64,000 bases of DNA, from assembly GCA_025201365.1 (NCBI GenBank), contig JAIXMF010000017.1, positions 248,001 to 312,000 of the forward strand, written 5' to 3'. The notes beneath the pieces are model-generated. The model was given only the letters and a program-made list of their open reading frames with translations, made no database searches and had not been told where the DNA came from. The stretch comes from Syncephalis plumigaleata (Eukaryota > Zoopagomycota > Zoopagomycetes > Zoopagales > Piptocephalidaceae). This document shows, piece after piece, positions 40,506-52,903 of this stretch; position 1 is the stretch's first letter, and each line of letters opens with the position of its first letter. The position numbers and the translations under genes are program-made.

Positions 40506-41952
40506 TTAAGAGGCAGGCTTAGTTGTCGATGAAGATGGAGGTGACTTTGCATCAATTTTATCTGTAGTATCTGTGGTTGCCGTTGCTGTAGTAGCTTCAT
40601 TAGTTGACTGTTCTTCCGTCGCTGCTGCAATCATTGTCTCTTGTTCCTCCTTCTTTTCCGTTTCCTCTTTCTTTTGTTCTGATGATGATGTAGTAGTGTT
40701 AGCCGATTGAGGTGGAGCAGTGATGGTTGCCGTTGTCGATGTTGCCGCAACCATAGTAATGTTAGCCATGGCTGCATTTATGGGTAGACCATTTCCTTGT
40801 TGCTCGCCATTTGCGCCATTAATAGAGTTAATAGAAGTTGACACTATACTTGGTACCGTATTATTAACAGGAGCACCACTTCCTAGACCATACAAATAAC
40901 CACTGAATCGATCATCGTGTTAGTCTCATGTCCATCTTCATTCATCTAGTACTTACAGATATTTTGCATCGTCAATTTCATCAGCAAAAAACATTTGACG
41001 CATTTTAAAGAATGTCGTACATGTGAGTAGACTGTCACTGCCCGCTTGATGTTGCGGTCCAACTCGTTGAACTTGTAGATCATCGGCTACATCCTGTAGA
41101 CCACCTTTGAGATTCTTGCAACTCTTCATCAGATACTTGATATCATAGATGCATGGAAATAAAGATGAAGCAATGCAAAGAATCCAACTTCTTCCGAGGG
41201 TAATGGTGTACATGTAAGTACCTTTAGCAGATAGCCGAAATCATATCCACTATCATCCATGTTATTAGTTAATGCCACTACTAATCATCGCTGATCATAC
41301 TTAGTTAACATACCTATGAAATGATATCCATTTAACATCGCGTGTCAATACAAATCCTGAACTAATAAGTAACTCGCCAAATAGGTGCACATCAATACCA
41401 CGCTCCTCATGACGTTTGAAATCGATACCAGACTTGGTCAACAGGTCGATACTATCCTGTGCGTACATATCATCTCTAATAGCCAGAGTTATTCATTCTC
41501 TTTAGTATATATATATATATATATCATGTCTATTGTAGATTAATCACTTACGCTAGACTGAATTTAAAGTGAAATTGCCAAGTAGCAATACCAGGTGGCA
41601 TCTCTCCTTGCTCATTGGCAAAGGTTAAACCCAGTTGAATAATCTTCAATAAATCAACATTACAACGAAGGGTCTGATAATGATAATCTGACGCAGTTCG
41701 GAAGTTGCCAATAGGACGTGCTACAACACCAGGGAATTCTGTATCCTATACACGTCGTAGCATATCGTCAATCTCACTATATCACTTATAAAGGGCACTA
41801 CCACTTACCATGGCTAAATACGGGTAGAGTTCTACTAGATCGCGAAGTATCGCCATTTCACTTTCTAGGTTGTCCGCCCATACTTCACGAATGTATTTGC
41901 CTTCCTGTAGTGACATATGTCCGGTGGTGGCAGCAGCAACCGAGTTCTGCAT
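40506..41952 (-). CDS. POP2: CCR4-NOT deadenylase subunit Pop2/Caf1
   Basis: Minus-strand, at least five exons. The deadenylase domain reads [20 protein letters not shown], then [19 protein letters not shown] with the first Asp-Glu of the DEDD site, then [20 protein letters not shown], then [20 protein letters not shown], then [12 protein letters not shown] with the third acidic residue, then [20 protein letters not shown] and [20 protein letters not shown] with the last Asp. A long low-complexity tail follows (Thr/Ala/Glu/Ser-rich, ending STTKPAS), as common in fungal Pop2. I place the start at [20 protein letters not shown] (41,952); the frame stays open further upstream without an ATG, so an upstream exon is possible. 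The enzyme shortens mRNA poly(A) tails, acting on the same substrate that PAB1 (17 kb) covers. Confidence 0.92.
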
Positions 41953-42607
41953 CCGTAGATGCGGTGCCAAACCTTCAGGATTAAGTGACGTGGATGAAGA
42001 TGACGAGGAGAATGGCGGCAATGATGATTGCGTTAAAGGAGCCGTAGGTCCAACGAGCAGACGTGCCGACCAGGCACCCGCCGTGTCCGGCCCTCCACTT
42101 GCGTAGGCGTGAATGACGACGATAGCCTTACCGGCACTGGTTCACTCGGTAGATGCCAAAAGGAACACGACAACGAATCTGCTTACACTAGCGAATGCTG
42201 CTCAAAATAACTACGATATATCTGAACAGCAAACGCGTATACACTCGCTTATTACTAGGTTAATTTCAACGAGAACAATATACTCGATAAGAGGAGTAGG
42301 AAGGAAAAGGAAAAAGGAACGAGTGATATTATTGCTAATAAAATAGGGTCTATGTATATTATAAATATAGCACACTCGTTTATATCATTTGATATAACAA
42401 TGTAAAAGAGGAAAGGAAAAAGAAAGTGTTCGCCGTTTTGTTTTGACTTCTTGTTCCTTCTGATCTTGTCGCTGCTGTTATTGTCGTTGTCGTTCGTTGG
42501 CCTACTTTGATCTTGGAATCGTTGGTATTCCCCTTACACTACTTGTTTGTACTCTTAAACTACTCGCTTACCTTAACAACAGCAATAGTAAGCACTTTTA
42601 CAGTATT
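41953..42607. promoter_or_regulatory. Divergent region POP2 / eIF2B beta
   Basis: 655 bases. The first 70 to 150 on the POP2 side continue its open frame (Ser-rich SSSSSSTSLNPEG) and may be coding. The eIF2B side has a TTG/TCG-rich stretch (42,430-42,500). Plus-strand open frames here are antisense or low-complexity. Confidence 0.4.
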
Positions 42608-44418
42608 ATGATTGGTTCACTGGCCTTAAATGCCGATGTTGACGACTTTATTAGTCGTTTACGTCTACGGTAAGTAGAAGTGAGACAAGGACACGCTTCT
42701 TCATTTGTATATATGTATATACATTGGTGCTTATATACACTATTGATTAGACAAGTGGTGGGCTCATGGCCAATTGCTCTAGAAACAGCACTCTTATTAC
42801 GAAAGGTAGTATCGCAGAGTCGATGGAGTAACGTACACCAACTGCTCAAGGTAATTGGCGAAGTATCTCGTCGATTGGTGGCAGCTCAACCAACAGGTAT
42901 GTACTAGTCAATCATAGATGTATTTGTTTTATTAATCATTCTCATCCATTCTTTCTATATTGGATGCATGTCATCATATAGAATTAGTCGTCGGTAATGT
43001 ATGTCGACGTGTTATGCAATTGATTCGTGAAGAGTATCAATCAGCACTGCAACCCGAAACCAATACTGCAACCAATGATAATACAACAGCTGGATTACGA
43101 CTACATGGAGCAGCAGGTGCTACTGCTACCACTGATACTGCTGCGTCATCAGGACATGTTCAGCATCAATATGCTACCACATCATCGATGTTTACGTTAT
43201 TCGGCAATGATCTAGCTACAGCGATGCGAGTAGGAGCAGATAAAGCAGATGCAGTAACCGATGACGATGAACATACCGATGATAATGATGAGACTTCGGC
43301 ATACAATATCCTTTATAGATGAATGGTAGTAATAGTAGCATCAGCAACAATAGCAACAGTTATCTAATTAATTTGAATTAATGTACAATTGAAGCCTAAT
43401 ATGATTCAATCCATTCAGGAGTATATCGATGAACTGGAGAATGTCTATGTTAATGTGGCGGGTCAAGTATTGGATCATATCCATTCCAAGTAAGTGGATT
43501 GCATTTAGTATGCTATAGATAGATTAATATATGAATATGAATATAATTGATATTTAGTGAGATTATCTTGACAGTGGGTAAATCGAGAACAGTCGAGCAA
43601 TTCTTACGACATGCAGCAAAGAAACGTCGATTCCAAGTGGTGGTTGCAGAAGGTGCACCAAGGTAAGCAGTTTACCGTGTATTATTAGTATTAGTAGTAT
43701 CATTGTATTTATTCACTATGATGATGATGATTAGCTATTTAGGACATGAACAAGCAGCTGCATTAGTGGCAGCAGGCATTGAAACCACACTCATCCCGGA
43801 TGCTGCTATATTCGCGGTCATGTCACGTATGAACAAGGTTGTCATGGGTGCACATGGAGGTAATTAGACTGTGGATTGATTACTACTTGACATGACTAGA
43901 TCATCTCTAATGAATCATGGCTCATCTAGTATTCGCTAATGGAGGTCTGAGTGCCATCGCGGGTAGTCGAGCAGTAACCACGGCGGCACGTCATCATCAT
44001 GTACCCGTTGTCGTTTGTTGTGGTGTGTTCAAATTCTCACCTGTCGTACCGTTTAATACTAGTCAGTATACAGTACACAGTGCACCCGATGCAATTCTAC
44101 CATTTGAAGAGGGTAACTAGCTAGTTGATTGATCATGATGGATATAATGAACACTATAGCTAATTCCTATATGATACACCTATCCTATGTAGATCAATTA
44201 ATCAAGGATGTTCAAGTATTACAACCACGCCATGAATATGTACCGCCAGAGTTCATCGATTTGTTTATTACCAATTTGTAAGTAGCAATTAGACAGAAAT
44301 ACTTGGAATGAAATAAAGTAACGCCTAATTATGCTATATTTATAGTGGAGCCCAGTCAAGATCGTTTATTGGACAACTACTAGTGGAGCAGTATAATTCG
44401 GAGGATATTGACATTTAA
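42608..44418 (+). CDS. GCD7: Translation initiation factor eIF2B beta subunit
   Basis: Seven or so exons starting [20 protein letters not shown]. The N-terminal helical part ([20 protein letters not shown], then [19 protein letters not shown]) is followed by a low-complexity Thr/Asp insert of about 80 residues. The Rossmann-like half reads [74 protein letters not shown], then [20 protein letters not shown], then [20 protein letters not shown], ending [11 protein letters not shown]. The conserved KxxVGAH-like and GSR...A patterns are those of eIF2B alpha/beta/delta; the [14 protein letters not shown] start and tail indicate beta. It is a regulatory subunit of the exchange factor that recycles eIF2-GDP and senses phosphorylated eIF2 alpha. 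Confidence 0.93.
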
Positions 44419-44673
44419 TCGCGTAGTATTCATGAATGATGATTTCCTATTCTTTTATATTAAAAACACTGCATCTATGATCCTTTCTATCTTTTATATA
44501 AGCGTATAATTCATGATATCAATAATAGTAGAAATGATTAGAATAAAATAAGACACTACGCGTATTCAACTTCGTTTAGTTACTGCACTATTGAACTAAT
44601 ACTCTTTGAATCATATTGAGAAGACAGTAATCACTAATTTTTATGTAGAGTAAGCAGACACGCTTATGTATTA

Positions 44674-44967
44674 TTATCCGCGTTTGCTTTCCAATTGTTT
44701 CACAATAAGAAGACTAGTGTCGAGGAAGCGTTCAACGCAATTCGTCAAGCATGATTCGTCGCTTGACGATAGCTTTGTGCCAATCTTGCCGGTAATACAA
44801 CGATCCCAGCACATTTCCGTGAATGTATGAATGGAGCTTTGTAGACGCGCCTTTGACTGTTCAGTCTCGAGGAATATGGCCAATTCCTTTTGATCTTCCG
44901 GGCTGAATGGCGACTCGTTACCAGAAGCACCGGCGAAGAGGCTTGACGTAGGAGCGTGCGTGGTCAT
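44674..44967 (-). CDS. TIM8: Small TIM chaperone Tim8
   Basis: A single exon of 97 codons starts MTTHAPTSSLFAGASGNESP; codons upstream of this ATG are unlike the family. The twin CX3C motifs CWDRC and CLTNC, 15 residues apart and embedded in helices (ELAIFLETEQSKARLQSSIH and RFLDTSLLIVKQLESKRG), identify a small TIM of the intermembrane space. The order FTEMCWDRCI-GK-GTKL and SSDESCLTNCVERFLD is that of Tim8 (DDP1). With Tim13 it escorts membrane proteins across the intermembrane space. The disulfides form through Mia40. Confidence 0.92.
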   Translation of the reverse strand: MTTHAPTSSLFAGASGNESPFSPEDQKELAIFLETEQSKARLQSSIHTFTEMCWDRCITGKIGTKLSSSDESCLTNCVERFLDTSLLIVKQLESKRG

Positions 44968-47900
44968 ACTGCGATAATAACAATAACAATAAGGATAGCA
45001 GTGGTTGTCGTTGACTAGATTATTGAAAGGATCACACACAATACGAATCGGCAAAAAACGGGTAGTCAAATCAAAGTGTAAAATGGAAAAAAGTAATCAG
45101 TCAAGCATTTGAAAACTGATTCATTTTTTAGTGGCAATATCATTCGCCTTACTATTGATTCAATTTATTATATTATAATAACATATAGAATCAAGTTAAA
45201 GGAGTGCTTAACTTGGATGTAACTATTAGAACAATAGTATAAGATATGCTTACTATTAAAAAGAAAAGTTGCAATGTGCTATACTGACATTCATTGGCTC
45301 CTTACCAAGTACTTGATCATGCAATAATGCACTAATTGGTAAAGTAGACAAGTATAATTAGTTGAGTTCAATCTCATTGTATATCCAAGTCATTGGTAAG
45401 TAAACGAGCTGCAATCACATGTTATCAGATAGATGGTAGATTACATGTACACTTTGCTGGATATAGCAGTAGTCATGTCGGCAATTATACATGCTAGAAT
45501 CATAGAATAAATCTGGCAGTGATAAACACTTATCACCGCTACATGTCACTTTATGGGTTCATCCATGATCGATAACTGGCAATGTCAACACATGGTCAAT
45601 CGACGTGCTTGTAGTTTGTTTAACGTTTGTGTTCTCGCTTTATTTCTCCATTTCGGGTAAATATTAGTTTATTTCTTTTGGTTGTTTATTCTAGAAATCA
45701 GTAGATGCGCTTCATTTGTTCTAGAAACATGTAAACGCTTTTCGTTCACCGCTGATTATATTTTGCTTCATTTATTAATATGAATGAATGAATGAATGAA
45801 TAGATTAATGAGTGATTCTATGGTAACAATACCACATTAATATTGATTGAGTAGATTATCATTATTATCGCTATTATTCGTACAACAAGCGTAGAATCTA
45901 TGTACTCGTGCTTGACGACAAAATGACGACAACGGATATAGAATAGAGAGGAAAGAATAGAGGAGAGAAGAGTAGACAAAAGAGAACGATAAGCCATGTG
46001 ATACTGATGGGCAGTATTTGGTGTAACACGACTTTTAGGGTAGATTCTTTTACGCTTGATTGAGGGGTAGGCCACGTTACCCTTACCCAGATAGTAAGTA
46101 GATCAACATAGATATTATTATAAATGGTAATACACCTTGTACTAGATTCTAGAATATGTTGAAACAAAAAGAATGGTCTAAATGACGGGAATATGTACTA
46201 ATGCGAGCATCAGTGTGCATGTTGCATTATCTGACTATCATGTAGATTAGATTGCATTCCATGTACGTATGTATGTACGTAGATGATAATGCACCTGATC
46301 TCTAGGGTATTAAACCAAGCATAGCATTATTACATGTTTATTGATTCGTCATTCATGATGATTACTTGTGAGGTCACATGTTACTTGTCCATGCATATCT
46401 CTTACATCATGATGCGGTCTGCTATGAATAGAATCCGCCTTTGATATAGGCTATTAGTATACACAATATTCTCGTTATACTTGCTTCTAAACAATGTTAA
46501 GCGAATTTCTTTTGTTACAACATGGACAGGTAGGCTACCTTGACGACCATCAACAACAACGCTGTAGTTGTTGTACGGATAGAAGCTTGGATTACTGCAT
46601 GGCCGTTTCAAAAGGTAGCTTCTTGCTATTCCACTGTACTACCAACACGTGTTGTCAGTTTATAGTTGTAACTGCATTGGTGTACAACAAATGGAATCCA
46701 TATTGCTTGTGTAGGAATCACCGCGTAAACTAGAATGCTGCTCCTTGTTAAAGAACTTCTAGTCATTCGTGTGTCGTGTGATGCTTCTTCTGGTTGTGTT
46801 TGAGATCAGCATGTCTACGAACATCAATCTACCAGGAGAAGAATGAGAACCCGTGGCATCATCACCATTGTATGATGACTACGTTGTCCTCTTGCTAATG
46901 AGCGAGTGATGTCGTGTCGTCGTCGTCGTCGTCGTTTGTCGTAAAGCTTTATAAATGAGGAAATTTATTTTTTCCGTTAGGTGCTACAAATAATCACACA
47001 TATTACTCATTTCACACACATAAATACACACTCAAATACATTCGGATAGTCTCATTATAATCATCCGATTACTTTAACGACACCCATTATTCTTTACTCT
47101 TTTTCCCTTACGTTTTTTTCTTGACGCCCTAGGAGTGATTATTCTGCAAGTGTATGCAGTTAGTCTACCACCATTAACGAGCCGATTATTCCGTGAAATC
47201 AAGTGGCTATTGCTTTATTGCTTTTATCAGGGGAATCAAGGCTTGCATGAATTGAAACACGAAACAGGTAGGACAATCATTGAATGCGTGTAGGAAATGT
47301 GCCATATCCGCCATTTCTATCATAACATACTGTTTGCATAGTAGTAGTAGTAGTAGTAGTAGTAGTGGCAAATGATTTGTGGGTGTATGTATACCCCTGG
47401 TCATGGTATATACAACATAGCCCTCATATTATCTGTCTATTTTTTATTCATTTGCTTATACATACAGTCAAATACTAGATAGACTTGTAAAAGTAATCAT
47501 AGAATAAGGGCTATATCGTTTCTTTTACGTGAATTCCTGTTTTGTGTGCGTGTATGCAATACCATTGAATTGTGTACGCCAGTCAGTGGTTGTCGTCTGC
47601 TATCATCTAATTTGCTAATAATTTTTTCATTCTTTCATTTTTTTCATCTATACCCGTATCACAAAAGCTACGCTTTAAGACTTAAATAGCTTGGCGTAAA
47701 TTGCATGTTCAACTCGGTTTCGTAGTCCTTTTTTTCTTCTTGCTTCTCCCCTTCTATCTCCTCTCTCTCTCCTCTCTCTCTAGTATCTCGCGTCTATTCT
47801 CTCTTACTCTCCTCTTTCTTAGCTTATAAACGACTAGCAAGGCCTTGCACTGGTTGTCTTGCTGTGGTTGCCATAAGGACGAGCAGAGAATACGCGAGCA

Positions 47901-48047
47901 TCCTATTATCACGCTCTCTACTACATTTACGACTACTACGACTGCTACTACGACAACTACTACTACTACGATTCACGATAACACAAACGCGTTACTTATT
48001 TTTCTATTCTATTTCTTGTGAAACGACAGATCTAGTATCGTGTTATA
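44968..48047. other. 3.1 kb gene-poor region
   Basis: Upstream of both TIM8 (minus) and the SPX transporter (plus), so it contains both promoters, but it is far longer than needed. AT-rich, with scattered simple repeats: GAAT near 45,780-45,800, TCG near 46,918-46,938, GTA at 47,341-47,366. A strongly CT-rich tract (47,727-47,820) lies before the transporter and includes an acceptor-like CTCTCTAG, so a leader intron is possible. Open frames of 60 to 89 codons overlap each other and none resembles a family. No tRNA or rRNA pattern was found. Confidence 0.45.
47341..47366. repeat. (GTA)n microsatellite
   Basis: Eight to nine perfect trinucleotide units, of the same motif class as the repeat at 6,901. 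Confidence 0.9.
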
Positions 48048-50633
48048 ATGAAATTTGAACGTCAGCTCGAGCTTAATGCTAATCCAGATTGGATAAACTA
48101 TTATATCAAGTAAGTAATAATGATATGGTTATCATTGTAGTTATCTAACTCATCATTATCATTAATGTAGTTATGGCCGATTAAAGAAGCTCACCTACAA
48201 GGAGGAGCGTGTCACTTCCGAATTACGTTCCACGAGCGCTATTGAATCGCCGGACTAGTGGCCTCTCCGGTGAAAGCAACACAGACCTCCTTTCAAGATG
48301 CGGTGGAGCAGGAGTTGGCCCATGTCGTCTCGTTTTACCAGGCGACAGAATCCTCGCTTTTCGATCGAATCGAGCAATTGATGCGCCGGTGTAAAGAGGA
48401 AAAGGTCCGTCGTGAGATTGAGGCCGATAACTCTGGCACGCCGTACGTTCATCCACACTGGTGGGACGGTGCCTGGTCAGGATTGCCGACCGTGCCGATG
48501 AACGAGGTTGCCGCCAATCGTAGCGATCAACAAGCTAATGCGTCATCCAGCAACATTCATCCTCAGGGGCAAGCTCATACCAGTACGATTGACGAGGAGT
48601 TACGCGCGGAAACCTATACGATTGCCTCGGTACGACACATGTCATCAACGTTGCAGCAACGTTCCGGTATATCATCACCCACCGTGTCGATGCATCACGA
48701 TATCTCGGACGATGACGAATTGAAAGATGAAGCGCGTCAACTATTTATACAACTATCGGAATTGGAGCGTTACGTACAATTGAATCATTCCGGTTTCGAT
48801 AAAATCTTGAAGAAGCACGACAAGGTCATGGGTACCACCATGCGTAAATGGTACATGAACGATCGAGTGGATTTGGCGCGTCCCTTCCAACCGGACACAC
48901 AAAGTGAATTAAGACGCAAGATACTACGCGTGGAGATATTGCACGGATTTGCCGCACGTATCGATAGTAGCCGTAAGAATGGCACGCTACTACGTCGCTT
49001 GCTACGTGATAAGATCACCTTCTCGCGTAATACCGTTTGGCGTGATATGATCATCAAGAGCGTATGATGTCCGCCATCGACGTCGACTCCCCCGATGATG
49101 TCGAGCAAACGTTGACCAAGCCAACTCGACGTATCACCGTCTTTGGACGTAGCATACCCTTACCACAGATATCGCGCAAGTTCATTATCGCCATACCATG
49201 TATCGCCATATTTATCGTACTGCTATGCTTGCCCATCATGAATAACAAGTCAGAGCGTAATTGCCTAGCACTATTGGTGCTCGCCTCGTTGTTCTGGGCA
49301 TTCGAGGTGTTGCCGTTGTTCGCCACTTCCATGCTAGTACCGTTCATGGCCGTGGTCCTTGGTGTGATGTGCGATGAGCACTATAATCCGTTATCGGCAC
49401 CGGCTGCCACGAAGGTCATCTTCAGCGCAATGTTCTCTTCGGTGATCATGCTATTGCTGGGTGGTTTCGCCATTGCAGCCGCCTTCAGTAAGTATCATAT
49501 TGCTCGTAAGATTGCCGCGGTTGTCCTCTCCAAGGTCGGTACACATCCCGCTGTGGTACTCATGTCGAATATGATGGTGGCCGCCTTCCTCAGCATGTGG
49601 ATCAGTAATGTCGCGGCACCCGTTCTATGCTTCTCGTTGCTTGAACCCGTGCTCCGTTCCATGCCATCCACCTCGAACTACGGCAAGAGTCTTGTGTTGG
49701 GCATTGCTCTCGCCTCGAATGTCGGCGGTATGATGTCGCCCATTAGTTCACCGCAAAACTTGATCTCCATCGATGTGCAACACCCGTCACCCTCCTGGGG
49801 CTCGTGGTTCGCCGTCTCCATTCCCGTGGCACTACTCTCGCTCATGGTCGTGTGGGGTCTACTCATGGTCACGTATCGTCCACATCGTGAACGTGACAAT
49901 AGCGTGGTTGTACGTAAATACAACGATGTATTCGGATGGAAGCAATACTTTATCATCTTCGTTACCCTTGCCACCGTTGTACTCTGGTGTATCGAATCGC
50001 AAATCAAGGACTACGTCGGTGATATGGGCGTGTTGGCGATCATTCCACTGGTTGTCTTCTTCGGCACAGGCCTACTAACCAAGGAGGATTTCAACAATTT
50101 CCTATGGACAGTCATCATGTTGGCCATGGGTGGTATTGCACTTGGTCAAGCGGTAAAGAGTTCCGGTCTATTGCACACGATTGCCATGGCCATCAGCGAG
50201 GCAGAGGAGAACTTTTCACTATGGGCCGTGTTGGCTGTGTTCGCCCTGTTGATGGCAGTAATTGCCACTTTTGTATCTCACACCGTGGCTGCATTGGTCA
50301 TTCTACCTGTAGTGAATGTAGTCGGTGCCAGTATGTCAGATCCACATCCTAGATTAATGGTGATGGTAAGTAGCAGTCTTAGTATTAGTATGTATAGATT
50401 GATTAACTCATGATTATGATTGCTATTAGGTTTGTACGTTGATCTGTTCCGGTGCTATGGGTCTGCCCGTATCTGGTTTCCCTAATATGACAGCTATCAT
50501 GTTGGAGGATTCCATGGGTCGTAACTACTTGAAGACGATCGATTTCATTAAAGTCGGTGTACCTGCCACGCTCATCACCACACTCATCTCTGTATCTGTT
50601 GGATATGGCATTCTGTTATCTCTTGGCTTCTAG
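48048..50633 (+). CDS. PHO91: SPX-domain phosphate transporter, Pho91 type
   Basis: The first exon encodes MKFERQLELNANPDWINYYI, a typical SPX start, and splices to YGRLKKLTYKEER. The SPX core continues in another frame: QDAVEQELAHVVSFYQATES, then ELERYVQLNHSGFDKILKKH with the inositol-pyrophosphate-binding Lys cluster (KILKKHDK). The membrane half is an SLC13-like carrier: SERNCLALLVLASLFWAFEV, FATSMLVPFMAV, then SNVGGMMSPISSPQNLISID, ATFVSHTVAALVILPVVNVV, and CSGAMGLPVSGFPNMTAIML. In yeast Pho91 exports phosphate from the vacuole under SPX control. One base appears lost near 48,257 and another at 49,066, each splitting the domain from what follows. About 800 residues, as in the family. Confidence 0.92.
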
Positions 50634-51072
50634 ATACAAGCACTAAAATGATATATGGTATATATAATGTATATATATACTGATTCAACCATCTATCTCT
50701 TTCTTTTTCTCTTAAACATGATAAATAAATATATATGTTCATGTAAACAATGATCATATTATTGTAAATTTATTTATTTATTTATGATATCACATCCTAC
50801 TCATTCATTCCTTTGACATTTACTCACTTGACATATGCTTTCTATTTAGTAATTGCTTACCATACCACTCATTATAGCATGTTATTAGCAGCTATTCGCG
50901 CTAGACGAACAAGGCAACAAGTTAGCGTGCCACTATACTATTCACACTCATTATGTCGGTCTGTTATTTATGGTTGTCGCTATAGTCATACTATAAAAAC
51001 GCGTCAATACACGTAAAACAAAACAACAACAACAACAACAACAATCGATATGTATTCACAGCAAAAGTATTC
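50634..51072. other. Intergenic region upstream of the RUS gene
   Basis: 440 AT-rich bases with a TTTA run (about 50,768-50,785) and a CAA repeat (51,019-51,043). No gene seen. An alternative ATG at 51,050 opens 34 codons in the frame used by the later RUS exon. Confidence 0.4.
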
Positions 51073-52868
51073 ATGGCTCGGTTGGCGTTGGACAAAAGTG
51101 ACACTAGCACAACCGGTCATAGATATAGTAAAGAAACATCTACAGATAAAATAATGGAGTATTAGTCGAACAAGTAACACCTCGTCTATTGAAACGAGCA
51201 ATGCTATTCCTAATAGTAGTAATAATACATATCAACAACCACGTCTATTACAAACCATACAAGATGCATTACAAGCAGCATTCTTACCACGTAACTATCC
51301 CAATTCAGTCACTCCCGAGTATGCATCCTATTCATTATGGCAGTTTGCTCATAACATTACTGGATCCATTAATGGTGGTATGTAGATAGTGTTACCACTT
51401 CTTACTTGACTATTCACTCACTTCTTTACCATGATTATCATCGCTTCTCTAGTGCTTAGTATGCAATGTCTACTATTTGCAGTAGGATTAGGGGCAGGAT
51501 CCATACCTGTAAGTTAGCATAGTACACACCTTCTTATGTTATTTATTCGATGGCTATTTAGATGGCTGCCGCATTGAATTGGATCATTAAAGATGGACTA
51601 GGACAACTGGGTGGCGTGTTGTATGCCGGTGTTGTAGGCGATCGATTCGATTCAGATCCGAAACGACATCGTATACGTGCGGCCATTCTAATGCAATTAG
51701 CAGGAGCATTGGAGATAGTGTCGCCCTTATGGCCAGCAGGATTCTTGGCAATTGCTTCGACTTCCAATGTTGGTGAGTAGTTCTACGCACGCTTATTACA
51801 TTTGATAGAAGCATGCTAATACTCATGGCATACAGCCAAGAATGTGGCATGGTTGGCCACAGGTGCTACACGTACACAGATGCAACAAACATTGGCATGT
51901 CATGACAAGTAAGTCTCCCCTTGTTATGAAGAAGAAGAATGATATATTGATCATTAACATGAATTGTATCAATATAGTCTAGGTGATGTTACCGCGAAAT
52001 CAGGTTCACAAAGCACAGCAGCCGGACTCATAGGTAATGAGCCATTAAATAGAGATATGCATATACATGTAGTAATGAATATGTTCAGGCACAGGAATAG
52101 GTGTACTCGTGTGTGCCACAACCAATTCCGATTTGACTATCACAGCCAGTATTTATACGCTACTCGGCATCATCAATCTCTACACTTGTTATCGATCGAT
52201 ATCAGTCATTCGTACGCGTACACTAAATGCAACACGATTCGAAATGGTAACATGGCCTATTCTAGCAGGATACAACCATCTAGAGGATAGTAGTCGTCAA
52301 CTAGGTTAGTATTAGTAGTGATACAGCAAATATATACAAATGGATTGCTCATCATCTAATAATTACTGATAGATATATTACAAGCACATACACCGACAAC
52401 ACTTGCTGAACATGAACCATTTATTGGTAGACCACATTCACATTTCTTGTCCTCATTAATGTGGATGCACCCTTACATCACATTACTCGTTTATTACAAG
52501 AGACTACCACGACGACAACAAGATCCATGGTAACCGATATATTCACGCAGAAATATCTACAACAACCTGAAAAGTACTACATTACTATTAGAGAGCAACA
52601 AGTATGGTTATGGTATGCGAGTGATGCACAAGATAATGATTTACTACGTGGTATCTATCATACACTATTATTACGACGTATACTAGATACACAGAGGAAT
52701 GATACTACTAGTACTTACAGTCATGATGTATTAATACGTAAAGCGCACACTACACTCATAGATACATTTGACAATCTAGTATCACAATTGACAAAGTGTG
52801 GTTGGGATACTGCCCATGTATTTATTGGTAATCCCAACTATCGTATTCGAATACATCTACCATCATAG
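51073..52868 (+). CDS. RUS family protein (DUF647)
   Basis: At least six exons. Core motifs are QDALQAAFLPRNYPNSVTPE, YASYSLWQFAHNITGSINGG, SMQCLLFAVGLGAGSIPMAA, ALNWIIKDGLGQLGGVLYAG, DRFDSDPKRHRIRAAILMQL, then KNVAWLATGATRTQMQQTLA, NLGDVTAKSGSQSTAAGLIG and GIGVLVCATTNSDLTITASI. The C-terminus includes LTKCGWDTAHVFIGNPNYRI. The order, with WIIKDGLGQLGG and GDVTAKSGSQ as hallmarks, is that of the root-UVB-sensitive/DUF647 family, membrane-associated proteins of poorly known function. The N-terminal ATG is uncertain: MARLALDKSDTSTT (51,073) and an ATG at 51,050 both need frame corrections before the core. Another one-base change near 52,470 precedes the C-terminal part. Confidence 0.8.
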
Positions 52869-52903
52869 TAGTGATGAATAGATAGATAGATAGGGTTGTA
52901 TGA

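Noticed and set aside
46402-46733. Overlapping open frames on both strands that faintly resemble a transposase
   Set aside because: Neither frame has an acidic triad at a plausible spacing, there are no inverted repeats, and Cys/Gln/Tyr-rich runs reflect local composition.
48230-49070. Programmed frameshifting at stop codons in the SPX transporter
   Set aside because: Two sites lie at stops, but the context differs from one site to the next, other genes shift away from stops, and each is explained by a single lost base.
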